Part shown: positions 1 to 8,141 of the stretch, one piece after another
Position numbering within the stretch: the first letter of the stretch is position 1
How the letters are laid out: every line of letters begins with the position of its first letter
NCBI GenBank assembly: GCA_963777095.1
Contig: CAVZOY010000004.1
Location: forward strand, 310,001 to 374,000
Direction of reading: 5' to 3'
Length of the DNA stretch: 64,000 nucleotides
DNA from: CAVZOY01 sp963777095
GTDB lineage: Bacteria; Actinomycetota; Actinomycetes; Mycobacteriales; Geodermatophilaceae
Made by a program: the position numbers and the translations under genes
Notes under the pieces: model-generated
The model's database searches: none
What the model saw: the letters and a program-made list of their open reading frames with translations, nothing else
Told to the model about the DNA's origin: nothing

Positions 1-81
1 GCGTCGCTGTCGACGGTGGCGTGGTCGTCGGACGGCCGCTCGTCGGTGCGGCTGGTCAACGACACCAGTCACCTGCGCTAG
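1..81 (+). CDS. C-terminal end of a gene cut by the window edge, possibly a histidine-phosphatase family protein
   Basis: Frame 1 is open from base 1 to a TAG at 79-81 and encodes 26 residues ending VRLVNDTSHLR. An NDT-x-HL ending is common at the C-terminus of phosphoglycerate-mutase-like histidine phosphatases, which is the only basis for the tentative name. The stop lies immediately before the stop of the convergent ABC ATPase gene, so the two genes meet tail to tail with no spacer. No catalytic region is visible in the window. Confidence 0.45.
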   Translation, partial: ASLSTVAWSSDGRSSVRLVNDTSHLR

Positions 82-852
82 TCAGAGCCTCCCGGCGTCG
101 ATCACCCGCGCGAGGAACTGCCGGGTGCGCGCCTCGACCGGGTCGCCGAGCACCTGCTCCGGCGGTCCCGACTCGAGCAGCACGCCCTGGTCGAGGAAGG
201 CGACGGTGTCGGCGACCTGACGGGCGAACCCCATCTCGTGGGTGGCCATCAGGATCGTCATCCCCTGCGCCGCCACCTCGCGGACGACGGAGAGCACCTC
301 GCCGACCAGCTCCGGGTCGAGCGCGCTGGTGATCTCGTCGAGCAGCAGCACGCGCGGGCGGACGGCGAGGGCGCGGACGATCGCGACCCGCTGCTGCTGG
401 CCGCCGGAGAGCCGGTCGGGGTACTCGCCGGCCTTGTCGGTGAGGCCGATCCGGTCGAGCAGCGCCCGTGCCTCCTCGACCGCCTCCGCCTTGGTACGCC
501 CGTGCACGACCGTGGGCGCGAGCGTCACGTTGTCCAGCACGGACAGGTGCGGGAACAGGTTGTAGGCCTGGAAGACGACGCCCATCCGGCGGCGCACACG
601 GTCGGCGTCGATCCGTGGATCGGTGATGTCCTCGCCGTCGAGGAGCACCTGACCGTCGTCCACGGTCTCGAGCAGGCTGGCGCAACGCAGCAGCGTCGAC
701 TTGCCGGAGCCCGAGCCGCCGATCAGCGCGACGACCCGGTGCTCGCTGATCGCGAGGTCGACGCCGCGAAGGACGACGTTCTCGCCGAAGACCTTGACCA
801 CGCCGCGCAGGTCGAGGACGGGCGGGGCGGCGACCTGCTCCGACTCGCTCAC
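82..852 (-). CDS. Polar amino-acid ABC transporter, ATP-binding protein
   Basis: This 256-residue cytoplasmic ATPase powers uptake of a polar amino acid (GlnQ/HisP class). Visible motifs are Walker A GGSGSGKST at residues 45-53, Q-loop Gln about 95 (VVFQAYNLFP), signature LSGGQQQR at 148-155, Walker B LLLDE at 169-173 and the switch His in MATHEMGFA about 205. The start is the GTG at 852, whose GTGA overlaps the stop of the upstream permease by 4 bases, indicating translational coupling. Binding protein, permease and ATPase lie in that order on the minus strand, the usual layout of a complete importer. The ATPase frame is intact although both partners are frameshifted. The amino acid transported cannot be told from the sequence. 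Confidence 0.93.
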   Translation of the reverse strand: MSESEQVAAPPVLDLRGVVKVFGENVVLRGVDLAISEHRVVALIGGSGSGKSTLLRCASLLETVDDGQVLLDGEDITDPRIDADRVRRRMGVVFQAYNLFPHLSVLDNVTLAPTVVHGRTKAEAVEEARALLDRIGLTDKAGEYPDRLSGGQQQRVAIVRALAVRPRVLLLDEITSALDPELVGEVLSVVREVAAQGMTILMATHEMGFARQVADTVAFLDQGVLLESGPPEQVLGDPVEARTRQFLARVIDAGRL

Positions 853-1710
853 AGCAGGTTCCCCGCCTGCTGACGGCGGCGGGCGCGCGCGCTCACCGCA
901 TCGGCCAGCCGCGCCGACGGCACGGCCAGGAGGACGAACAGCAGCCCGGCGACGACGTACGGCGTGAAGTTGAACGACTGCCCGACCTCGATCTGCGCCG
1001 CACGGACCGCGTCGACGGCACCGAGGACCGAGATGAGCCCGACGTCCTTCTGCAGCGCCACGAAGTCGTTGAGCAGCGCGGGGGTAACGGTGCGCAGCGC
1101 CTGCGGGAGCACGACGATGCGCATGGTCTGCCGGTGGGTCAGGCCCAGCGACCGGGCGGCGGCGCGCTGGCTCGGGTGCACCGACTCGATGCCGGCGCGG
1201 AAGACCTCCGCCACGTACGCGGAGTAGACGAGCACGATCGCGACGGTGCCGAGCAGGAACAGCGAGGTGGGGATGCCCCGCAGTCGCAGCGCGGGAAGTC
1301 CGAACCCGACCAGGTACAGCACGATGATCAGCGGCATGCCGCGGAAGAGGTCGACGTAGGCCGTCGCGAGGATGCGCAGCGGCGCGAACGCCGGCCCGCG
1401 CACCGTGCGGGTGACAGCGAGGAGCAGTCCGAGCAGCAGCACCAGCACGCCGCGCGATGAGCAGCACCTGCAGGTTGAGCAGCAGGCCCTCGAGGATCTG
1501 CGGGAACGTCTCGGCCGCGACCTCGAGGTTGAAGAACGTCGTCCGCACCCGTGGCCACCCGGGGGAGCGGGTGACCACGAGGTACGCGACGACGGCGAAG
1601 ACGAGCGTCGACAGCAGCGCGACCAGCGTCGAGCGCCGTCCGCGGGAACGACGCCAGGCGCGGCGGGTGAGCTCGAGCTCGCTCGGCACCGGCGGCCCGA
1701 GACCGACCAC
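849..1710 (-). CDS. Polar amino-acid ABC transporter permease (frameshifted)
   Basis: This is the membrane subunit of the importer. The N-terminal part (residues around LVALLSTLVFAVVAYLVV and LEGLLLNLQVLLIA) is in one frame and the rest in another, from LVLLLGLLLAVTRTV to the stop at 849. The frames join near 1450, and removing one C in the CGGCGTG context restores a continuous protein. The conserved EAA-type cytoplasmic loop is visible as YVAEVFRAGIESVHPSQRAA, followed by AARSLGLTHRQTMRIVVLPQ. About five membrane segments can be seen. The start is uncertain: I use a GTG at 1710, just inside the end of the binding-protein gene, but no convincing Shine-Dalgarno is present. The break looks like a sequence error, because the protein is otherwise well preserved. 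Confidence 0.82.
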
Positions 1711-1736
1711 CCCGTGGCCGGTGAGGTCGGGGGCGC

Positions 1737-2622
1737 TCAGGACAGGACGGGAGCGTCGGCGACGTCCGCGAGCCACTCCTGCTCGAGGTCGTCGAGCGTG
1801 CCGTCCTCGCGCAGGGCGTCGACCGCCTGGCTCACGCAGTCGGTGAGCGGGCTGTCCTTCTCCAGCAGCAGGCCGAACTGGTCGCCGCTCTCGTCGCCGG
1901 TCTCGAGCTGGCCGACGATCACGCCGTCGTCGAGCTCGGCGGCGGTGATGAAGAAGGCGGTCGGCAGGTCGACCACGATCGCGTCGACCTGGCCGTTCTG
2001 CAGCGCGAGCTTGGCGTCGTCGTTGCTGTTGAACACGACCGGGTCGCTGCTCGGGCGCGATGACCTCCTCGAGCGCGTCGAGGCTGGTCGTCGCCACCTG
2101 GGCGCCGATCTTCAGGCCCTTGAGGTCGGCGATGCTGGTCGCGCCGTCGGCGGCGGAGCCCCCGATCGTGATCACCGCCTGGCTGACCGTGTAGTACGGC
2201 GAGGAGAAGTCGACGGCCTGCTTGCGCTCCTCGGTGATCGAGAACTGGTTGATGTCGAAGTCGAACGGGCGCTCGCCGGGCTGGATCGCGGCGTTGAACG
2301 GCACGCGGGTCCAGGTGACCTGGTCCTCGCCGTAGCCCAGCTGCTCGGCGACGGCGTAGGCCACCGCGGCCTCGAAGCCCTCGCCGCTCTCGGGGTCGTC
2401 GCCGACGACCCACGGCTCGTAGGCCGGCTCGTCGGTCGCGATGGTGAGGGTGTCCGGCTCCAGCGTCTCGAGGTTCTCCGGCGAGCAGTCCTCGGCGGCG
2501 GAGCTCTCGGCGGCGCTGGTGCCGGGCGCCGACGTGTCGGACCCCTCGTCCTGCGGCGCGCAGGCGGTCAGGGCCAGGGCGGCCGTGGCGAGGGCGGCGA
2601 GGGGGAGGGGACGACGGCGCAT
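1737..2622 (-). CDS. Polar amino-acid ABC transporter substrate-binding lipoprotein (frameshifted)
   Basis: This is the first gene of the importer and encodes the extracytoplasmic solute-binding protein. The N-terminus MRRRPLPLAALATAALALTAC is a lipoprotein signal with the lipobox Cys at residue 21, then an acidic, Ser-rich linker. The SBP family 3 core follows (TLTIATDEPAYEPWVVGDD, FDFDINQFSITEERKQAVDF and SSPYYTVSQAVI). The frame breaks near 2048, after EEVIAPE; dropping one C gives ESDPVVFNSNDDAKLALQNG and runs on to the stop at 1737. The C-terminal half carries VDAIVVDLPTAFFITA, typical of the second lobe. Length after repair (about 295 residues) is normal for the family. The downstream permease begins at or just inside its end. 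Confidence 0.87.
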
Positions 2623-2679
2623 CGGATCCTCGGATTCGGCGGGTACTTGAAGGTCGAACGACCGCAGATCCTAAGGCGG

Positions 2680-3435
2680 TCAGGCGCGGAGAAAGAGGTA
2701 TACGGCCACCAGCAACCCGAACGTGACGATGACGAGACGCAGCGGCGTCACCGGGATGCGGGTGGCCACGCGCGCGCCCAGGAACCCGCCGATCAGGCTG
2801 GCCGGTGCCGCGACGGCGACGACGAGCCAGTCCACCGGTCCCCAGATCCCGAAGATCACGACCGTGACCGTGGCGGTGACCGCCGAGATCGCCGACTTCA
2901 GCGCGTTGGCCAGCTTGAGCCGGTGCAGGCCCACCCCGAGGACGGCGACGAGGATGACGCCCAGCGCACCGCCGAAGTAGCCGCCGTAGACGGTCGCGAG
3001 GAACAGCGCGGCGTAGAGCCACGGCGGATCGCGCCGCGGACCGGCGTCCTCGCCACGCTTGAGCCGCGCGGTGATCAGCGGCTGGACGGCCAGCAGCAGG
3101 CTGGCCAGCAGCACGAGCACGGGGACGACGACGTCGAATGCCTCGCTCGGCGTGGTGAGCAGCAGGACGCTCCCCGCCGTCCCGCCGAGGACGGCGACGA
3201 GGCCGAAGCGGATCAGCCGGCCGCGCTGCCCCGCGTACTCGTCGCGGAAGCCGGCGACGCCGCCGAGGTAGCCGGGCCACTGGACGACCGAGTTGGTGAC
3301 GTTGGCCGCCACGGTGCCCATGCCCAGCGCCACGAGGGTCGGGAAGAGGATCAGCGAGCCGCCGCCGGCGATCGAGTTGACGCCACCGGCCAGCAGGGCG
3401 ACGCCGGCGACGAGAAGGAGGTCGACGGCGGACAC
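2680..3435 (-). CDS. TSUP family (TauE/SafE) membrane transporter
   Basis: This 251-residue integral membrane protein has about eight hydrophobic segments and the TSUP hallmark near the N-terminus, GGVNSIAGGGSLILFPTLVA, where the glycine-rich NxIAGGGS loop enters the membrane. The second repeat carries the matching GGYFGGALGVILVAVLGVG. Family members export small sulfur compounds such as sulfite or sulfoacetate, but the substrate here is unknown. The start is the GTG at 3433-3435; it lies 25 bases from the divergent gene at 3461, so the two probably share a promoter region. A single-gene unit. Confidence 0.88.
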   Translation of the reverse strand: MSAVDLLLVAGVALLAGGVNSIAGGGSLILFPTLVALGMGTVAANVTNSVVQWPGYLGGVAGFRDEYAGQRGRLIRFGLVAVLGGTAGSVLLLTTPSEAFDVVVPVLVLLASLLLAVQPLITARLKRGEDAGPRRDPPWLYAALFLATVYGGYFGGALGVILVAVLGVGLHRLKLANALKSAISAVTATVTVVIFGIWGPVDWLVVAVAAPASLIGGFLGARVATRIPVTPLRLVIVTFGLLVAVYLFLRA

Positions 3436-3460
3436 GAGGCGGCAGCCTACGGTGGGCGCC

Positions 3461-3817
3461 GTGACCCCCCGGCGCACGGCGCGAGTGCTGGCCGCCGTGC
3501 TCGGCGGCTCGGGAGTGCTGCACCTCGTGCGCCCGCGCACCTACGAGTGGCTGGTGCCGCCGGAGCTCGGACCGGCGCGGCCCTGGGTGCTCGGCAGCGG
3601 CGTCGCCGAGATCGCCGCTGGAGCGCTGCTCGCCCTGCCGCGGACCCGTCCGGCCGGCGGCCGGCTGGCCGCGGCGCTGTTCGTCGCGTTCGTGCCGGCG
3701 CACCTGCACACGTTCCGCGTGGTCGACGACCCGGCGCTCACGGCCGCCGCGGCGGTGCGGCTGCCGCTGCAGATCCTGCTGGTCCGCGCGGCGCTGAGGG
3801 TCGCCCGCGAGGGCTGA
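3461..3817 (+). CDS. DoxX-like small membrane protein
   Basis: A 118-residue protein with four hydrophobic segments (LAAVLGGSGVLHLVRP, VLGSGVAEIAAGALLAL, LAAALFVAFVPAHLHTF and PLQILLVRAALRVA). The early GVLHLVRP and the central SGVAEIAAGALLALPRTR resemble the DoxX/MauE-like four-helix membrane proteins common in actinobacteria. The GTG start at 3461 is chosen because the divergent TSUP gene starts just upstream at 3435. It ends 20 bases before the PIG-L deacetylase gene, so the two may be cotranscribed. No catalytic role can be assigned. Confidence 0.65.
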   Translation: MTPRRTARVLAAVLGGSGVLHLVRPRTYEWLVPPELGPARPWVLGSGVAEIAAGALLALPRTRPAGGRLAAALFVAFVPAHLHTFRVVDDPALTAAAAVRLPLQILLVRAALRVAREG

Positions 3818-3837
3818 GCGACGGCAGACTGCCGCCC

Positions 3838-4557
3838 ATGGCAGCCAAGCTCTTTCCCGACGACTGGCAGCGCGCCCTCGTCATCGCCGCCCATCCCGAC
3901 GACATCGAGTACGGCCTGGCGGCCGCGGTGTCGGCCTGGACGACCGCCGGCAAGGAGGTGCACTACCTGCTCGCGACCCGCGGCGAGGCCGGCATGGCCG
4001 GTCTCTCGCCCGAGGAGGCCGCACCGCTGCGCGAGGAGGAGGAACGCCGGTCGGCCGCCGTCGTCGGGGTGACCGAGGTGGAGTTCCTCGACCACAAGGA
4101 CGGCGTCCTCGTCGCGGGGCCGGAGCTGCGGCGCGACCTGGCCGCGGCGATCCGCCGGCACCGACCCCAGCTCGTGGTCACCGGCTACTTCGGGGCCACC
4201 TGGAGCCCGCCTGGGGTCTCGCCGTCGTACGTCAACTCTGCCGACCACCGGGCGCTGGGGCAGAGCGTGCTCGACGCGGTCGCCGACGCCGGCAACGAGT
4301 GGATCTTCCCCGACCTGACCGAGGAGCCCTGGCGGGGCGTCACCTACATCGCGGTGAGCGAGATGCTGGACCCGCCGCACGAGGTGGACGTCTCCGCCGA
4401 GGTGGAGAAGGCGGTCGCGTCGCTGTGCGAGCACCGCCGGTACCTGGAGCTGATCTCCGACACCGCGGTCGAGGAGCAGGCCCGTCAGATCGTCGACATG
4501 TCGACGGCGACCGAGGACGGTCGGCGTCGGGTCGGCTTCCGGCTCTACTGGGGCTGA
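3838..4557 (+). CDS. PIG-L family (LmbE-like) zinc deacetylase
   Basis: This 239-residue cytoplasmic enzyme belongs to the GlcNAc-PI de-N-acetylase/LmbE fold family, which hydrolyses N-acyl groups on sugars and conjugates. The zinc/catalytic motif AAHPDD lies at residues 17-22, with the catalytic Asp in the HPDD box, and a distal DH pair occurs in NSADHRALGQ. The family includes MshB and Mca of mycothiol metabolism and lincosamide LmbE-type enzymes. Nothing in the sequence or neighbours picks one of these, so the substrate is left open. The ATG at 3838 follows a G-rich stretch, and the gene may follow the DoxX-like gene in one transcript. A long inverted repeat lies 10 bases after its stop and may end the transcript. 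Confidence 0.85.
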   Translation: MAAKLFPDDWQRALVIAAHPDDIEYGLAAAVSAWTTAGKEVHYLLATRGEAGMAGLSPEEAAPLREEEERRSAAVVGVTEVEFLDHKDGVLVAGPELRRDLAAAIRRHRPQLVVTGYFGATWSPPGVSPSYVNSADHRALGQSVLDAVADAGNEWIFPDLTEEPWRGVTYIAVSEMLDPPHEVDVSAEVEKAVASLCEHRRYLELISDTAVEEQARQIVDMSTATEDGRRRVGFRLYWG

Positions 4558-4567
4558 TCCGAAAGCG

Positions 4568-4641
4568 AGTTGATCATCGTCTGTGTGCGCGGTCTTAAGG
4601 CGTGGCGTCCCGTGTCGCCTGCACGCAGACGATGATCAACT
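4568..4641. repeat. Long intergenic inverted repeat (palindromic unit) upstream of rnpB
   Basis: AGTTGATCATCGTCTG at 4568-4583 is repeated exactly in inverted orientation at 4626-4641. The match extends to 20 of 21 bases (4568-4588 against 4621-4641), around an inner segment of about 32 bases. Transcribed, it would form a strong hairpin between the deacetylase stop and rnpB. It could serve as a terminator or be a copy of an intergenic palindromic repeat family; the window alone cannot decide. Confidence 0.8.
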
Positions 4642-4660
4642 GTGCAGGTAGACTGCTGCC

Positions 4661-5075
4661 ACGACGGACGAGTCGGCCGGGCGGTCGCGTCGGCGGGGGA
4701 GACCCCGCCGCCGAGGAACGTCCGGGCTCCACAGGGCAGGGTGGTCGCTAACGGCGACCCGGGGTGACCCGCGGGACAGTGCCACAGAGAACAGACCGCC
4801 AGCGGTTCGCCGCTGGTAAGGGTGAAACGGCGGTGTAAGAGACCACCGCACACCGGGTGACCGGTGTGGCTCGGTAAACCCCACCCGGAGCAAGGTCGAG
4901 AGGGACGGCGGTTCGCCGCCGTCCTGCGCAGGCGTTCGAGGGCTGCCCGCCCGAGCCTGCGGGTGGACCGCTCGAGCCTGCCGGCAACGGCAGGCCTAGA
5001 TGGATGGCCGCACACCGGGAGGCCGCGAGGCGCCCGGAGACAGAACCCGGCGTACAGGCCGACTCGTCCGTCGTC
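4661..5075 (+). ncRNA. rnpB: RNase P RNA, type A
   Basis: This is the catalytic RNA of ribonuclease P, which matures tRNA 5' ends. The conserved core is readable. The 5' box GAGGAACGTCCGGGCTCC starts near 4713, followed by CACAGGGCAGGGTGG; GTAAGGGTGAAACGGCGG and AGAGACCACCGCAC lie in the middle. GGCTCGGTAAACCCCACCC is followed by GCAAGGTCGAGAGG, then TAGATGGATGGCCGC, and the 3' box CAGAACCCGGCGTACAGGCC is at 5041-5060. The ends close as helix P1: 4661-4678 (ACGACGGACGAGTCGGCC) pairs perfectly with 5058-5075. A TAGACT hexamer at 4649-4654 could be the -10 box. Open reading frames across this stretch are coincidental. Confidence 0.95.
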
Positions 5076-5086
5076 CCTCGCTGACC

Positions 5087-5105
5087 TGCACTTTTCAGGT
5101 CCGGA
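5087..5105. terminator. Small hairpin just after rnpB
   Basis: A short inverted repeat (GACCTG and CAGGTC around a T-rich loop) starts about 10 bases after the rnpB P1 helix. It overlaps the end of the integrase remnant on the other strand. It may be a weak terminator or part of an old attachment site; neither can be shown. Confidence 0.3.
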
Positions 5106-5530
5106 GGGCGTCCAGGTTCCTCAGATGTTCCTCAGAATTGCTCAGCACCGAGTCCACCGCAGCCCGTGTCCGGTCGTCGGAGTCGGGCCACAGGTGGCTG
5201 TAGGTGTCGAGCGTCTCGGCCGCCGAGGCGTGGCCCAGCTGGGCCTGGACCGGTCTTGGCCGACTCGCCTGGCGGATCAGCAGCGAGGCATAGGGGTGCC
5301 GAAGGGCGTGGAACGTCATGCTGTCGTCCAGGCCCGCCCGGCGGAGCGCCGGTCGGCAGACTGTCGCGTGAGGGGCGGTCCGCCGGCTTGGCGTGCAAGT
5401 TCGTTGGTGAAGAGGAAGCCGTCGGTCTGCGACTGTGCCAGGTGCCCGGCGAGCGCGTCGACGACGACCCGAGGAAGCGGCACGACCCGCACGGAGGATG
5501 GGTGCGCGACGATGCTCGGGGAGTGGTCCG
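5095..5530 (-). pseudogene. Remnant of a tyrosine recombinase (integrase), C-terminal part only
   Basis: Only the catalytic C-terminal part of a phage-type integrase remains. One frame gives RVVPLPRVVVDALAGHLAQ and FLFTNELA, typical of the segment before the active site. After a frameshift near 5375 comes MTFHALRHPYASLLI (the H-x-L-R-H box), LGHASAAETLDTYSHLWPD (the LGH box and nucleophile Tyr) and a stop at 5095. The N-terminal DNA-binding domains and the first catalytic Arg are missing, so the gene is dead. It sits about 20 bases from the 3' end of rnpB and points towards it, as integrases often do beside their attachment site. It is probably the scar of an integrative element. Confidence 0.8.
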
Positions 5531-5842
5531 TGGACCGCGCCGTCTTGCACCGCTCCGGCTGAGCCGATCGGTGTGTCTGATAAGGCGCCGTCTCCGGGGA
5601 TGCCTGCGGGCGGGTCATGCGGGACGGCCCTCGCAAGGCACCCGACCCGCCCCGCAACGATCTCGTTCGCTGTTCCTCCTACGGAACGGCCGGGTCTGCC
5701 GATGAGCGGCCGTTGGGACAGCTGGGGACTAGTGGCTGGAAGGCGGTCGGAGAGGCCGTGCGGCCGGCATCTGCGACGATGATGCGCGTGGTGACGCGGG
5801 ACGGGGACTTGGGACTGTCCGCGGAGTGGGTGCGGCGCTGAT
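5531..5842. other. Non-coding stretch between integrase remnant and split gene
   Basis: I see no convincing gene, RNA or repeat. Short open frames here have no recognisable motifs or ribosome binding sites. The composition is slightly less GC-rich than the flanking core genes, consistent with the accessory patch. Confidence 0.5.
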
Positions 5843-6398
5843 ATGGCTGTCCCCTACCCGCCTGACGGTCCTGTCCACTACAGCCAGGACAAGGAGCACC
5901 GCGTTTCGGTCGCGACCAAGGTCATCGAGGCATCCATCGATGAGCTTCCGAGCTGGGACACCATCTCTCAGCGGCTAGCGGACCGTCTGGAGCTCAACCT
6001 GGAGCGCGATCGCGAGCGCGCAGCAGTCCAGGACGCTTTCCTCACTGCTGAGCTCGACCTCGAGTGGACGGGTGCCATCGTCTACGAGCGGGACCACTTC
6101 CGTCGCGCAGGTCAGCCGAGCGATCCGGTGCCGGTAACGCCGGACGCCCTTCGCGAAGTGGCGGAGGCGGTGTGGTCTTTGGGCTGGCCGAATCTCGGGC
6201 ACAAACCCAGCCGGTCGATCCATGAGTGCTTTCTCGCGCTCAAAGGCCGGTACCGCCACTGCGACGTCTACTGGGCAATGCACAAGTATCTGAAGGGCAA
6301 CCGGCTACGCGTGGTCCGTCGCAACTGGATGTTGCTCAAGGATGTCGAGGCCGTGCTCGCGGACCCAACGCTCAGCATCGAGGAGCGTGTAGAGCTAG
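5843..6398 (+). pseudogene. 5' part of a nuclease-like gene split by an IS element
   Basis: This segment encodes 185 residues starting MAVPYPPDGPVHYSQDKEHR and breaks off inside VEL at the CTAG target of the insertion sequence. Joining base 6398 directly to 8142 (one copy of CTAG) restores an uninterrupted 298-residue frame reading VELERELEHDLVNDY across the junction. The N-terminal part is mostly helical and charged, with WDTISQRLADRLELNL and a Trp-rich WSLGWPNLGHKPSRS; I do not recognise the family. Left alone, the frame adds four codons from the IS (to 6409) before a stop. Codon use is less GC-biased than the neighbouring housekeeping genes, suggesting acquisition with the rnpB-linked patch. 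Confidence 0.75.
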
Positions 6399-8137
6399 GA
6401 GCCTGCTGAAGAAGGGGCTCGTCTGACGTCGGAAGCGGCGAGACGATGGGGGTTATGCAGGGCACTTCCCCGGCCCAGCATGGGGTGATGGACGCCGAGT
6501 CGTGGCTGGGTGGTCTGTTGCCCTCGGGCAGCGTGTACGCGTTCTTGGCCGTGCATCGTCGGGAGTTGTTCCCGGATGCGATGTTCGCCGATCTGTTTCC
6601 CTCGCCGCTGGGTCGGCCCAGCGTGCCGGCCGATGTGATCGCCGCGGTGCTGGTGCTGCAGGCGCTGGAGGGCCGCTCGGATCGGGAGGCGGTCGAGGCG
6701 CTGACGTTCGATCTGCGCTGGAAGGCCGCCTGCGGGCTGCCGATCACCGTGGCCGGGTTCCATCCCACGGTGTTGACCTACTGGCGGCGCCGGCTGGCCG
6801 CCAGCGAGCGCCCGAACCGGATCTTCGACGCGATCCGTGAGGTCGTCGCGGTCACCGGCGCGCTGACCGGCAAGACGCGGCGGGCGCTGGACGCCACGAT
6901 CCTGGAGGACGCGGTGGCCACCCAGGACACCGTGACCCAGCTGATCGCGGCGATCCGCCGGGTCCGCCGGGAGGTGCCCGGTGCCGCCGAGGTCATCGTC
7001 GCGCACTGCACCGGGCACGACTACGACGACCCGGGCAAGCCGGCGATCGCCTGGAACGACCCCGAGGCCCGCGCCGGTTTGGTCGATGCACTCGTCGGGG
7101 ACGCGCACCGGCTGCTCGCGCACCTGCCCGAGCAGCAGTTGGGACCGCGGCCGGCCGAGGCGGTTGCCCTGCTGGCACTGATCGCCGGGCAGGACGTCGA
7201 ACCGGTGGAGGACAGTGACGGCACCGACGGCCGGTGGCAGATCGCCCGGCGGGTCGCCGAAGACCGCGTCATCTCCTCCGTCGATCCCGACGCCCGGCAC
7301 GCGCACAAGACCGTGCACCGGCGCACCGACGGGTTCACCGCGCACGTGGTGGTCGAACCGGACACCGGCCTGATCACCGAATGCGCACTGACCAAGGCCA
7401 GCGGCGCAGCGGTCAGCGAGGCCACCGTCGGGATCGGGCTGCTCGCCGACGACGACACCATTCACGGGCCAGTGCAGGTGCTCGGGGACTCGGCCTACGG
7501 CACCGGTGAGGCCCTGACCGCCCTGGCCCGAGCCGGGCATACGGCGGTGATCAAGCCCTGGCCGCTGCGGCCGGTCGTGCCCGGCGGGTTCACCCGGGAT
7601 GACTTCGTCGTCGACGAGGCTGCCGGCACCGCCACCTGCCCCCAGGGGGTCACCCGCCCGATCAGCCGCAGCCGATTCGTGACCTTCGGCGCCGCCTGCC
7701 GAGGCTGCCCGCTCAGGCAGCGCTGCACCACCGCCGCCGACGGGCGCAGCCTGAAACTGCATCCGCACGACGCGCTCCAGCGGGCGCATCGGGCCCGAGC
7801 CGCCGACCCTGATTTCCAGGCCACCTACCGGCGACACCGGCCGATGGTGGAACGTTCCCTGGCCTGGGTCACCCGCGGAAACCGGCGAGTGCCCTACCGG
7901 GGAGTCATCAAGAACGACGCCTGGCTGCACCTGCGGGTCGCCGCGGTCAACCTCCGCCGCCTGCTCACCCTCGGCCTCACCGGGACCCCCGCACAGGTGC
8001 TGCTGGCCTCTTGACCAACGCCATCCGCCGGACCACCGTGGACATCGGGCAGGGCGACCTCTCTGTCGCACCCCCGGGTGCTGACCTCACCGCAGCCAGA
8101 CTGCCGCGAGGCGCCCTGCCCCTTATTCAGCAGGCTC
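6399..8137 (+). mobile_element. Complete IS1182-family insertion sequence
   Basis: This 1739-bp element has terminal inverted repeats GAGCCTGCTGAAGAAGGGG (left) and GAGCCTGCTGAATAAGGGG (reverse complement of the right end), differing at one position. It is flanked by a direct duplication of CTAG at 6395-6398 and 8138-8141. It holds one full-length transposase gene. Exact ends plus an intact target duplication suggest a fairly recent insertion, and removing the element with one CTAG rebuilds the host reading frame precisely. Confidence 0.93.
6446..8014 (+). CDS. IS1182-family transposase
   Basis: This 522-residue DDE-type transposase carries out cut/copy of the surrounding IS. The N-terminal region (about 15-115) matches the DUF772-like transposase N-domain, with LFPDAMFADLFPSPLGRPSVP and LVLQALEGRSDREAVEALTF. 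The catalytic core follows: an Asp in RRALDATILEDAVATQD, a second Asp in LGDSAYGTGEAL, and a C-terminal region with a zinc-like Cys cluster (CRGCPLRQRC) and RRHRPMVERSLAWVTRGNRR supplying the Glu. Length is normal and no frameshift is seen, so it may be active. In-frame ATGs at 6455 and 6488 are alternative starts. It lies between inverted repeats and is transcribed in the same direction as the gene it interrupts. Confidence 0.93.
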   Translation: MGVMQGTSPAQHGVMDAESWLGGLLPSGSVYAFLAVHRRELFPDAMFADLFPSPLGRPSVPADVIAAVLVLQALEGRSDREAVEALTFDLRWKAACGLPITVAGFHPTVLTYWRRRLAASERPNRIFDAIREVVAVTGALTGKTRRALDATILEDAVATQDTVTQLIAAIRRVRREVPGAAEVIVAHCTGHDYDDPGKPAIAWNDPEARAGLVDALVGDAHRLLAHLPEQQLGPRPAEAVALLALIAGQDVEPVEDSDGTDGRWQIARRVAEDRVISSVDPDARHAHKTVHRRTDGFTAHVVVEPDTGLITECALTKASGAAVSEATVGIGLLADDDTIHGPVQVLGDSAYGTGEALTALARAGHTAVIKPWPLRPVVPGGFTRDDFVVDEAAGTATCPQGVTRPISRSRFVTFGAACRGCPLRQRCTTAADGRSLKLHPHDALQRAHRARAADPDFQATYRRHRPMVERSLAWVTRGNRRVPYRGVIKNDAWLHLRVAAVNLRRLLTLGLTGTPAQVLLAS

Positions 8138-8141
8138 CTAG

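Noticed and set aside
1372..4557. A 1061-codon plus-strand open frame whose first two thirds oppose the ABC importer and TSUP genes
   Set aside because: Only its end (3838-4557) encodes a real protein. The rest is Arg/Gly-rich shadow coding opposite recognisable genes, as is usual in very GC-rich DNA.
4545..5562. Several open frames across rnpB
   Set aside because: They coincide with the RNase P RNA core motifs and perfect P1 helix, and none has protein motifs.
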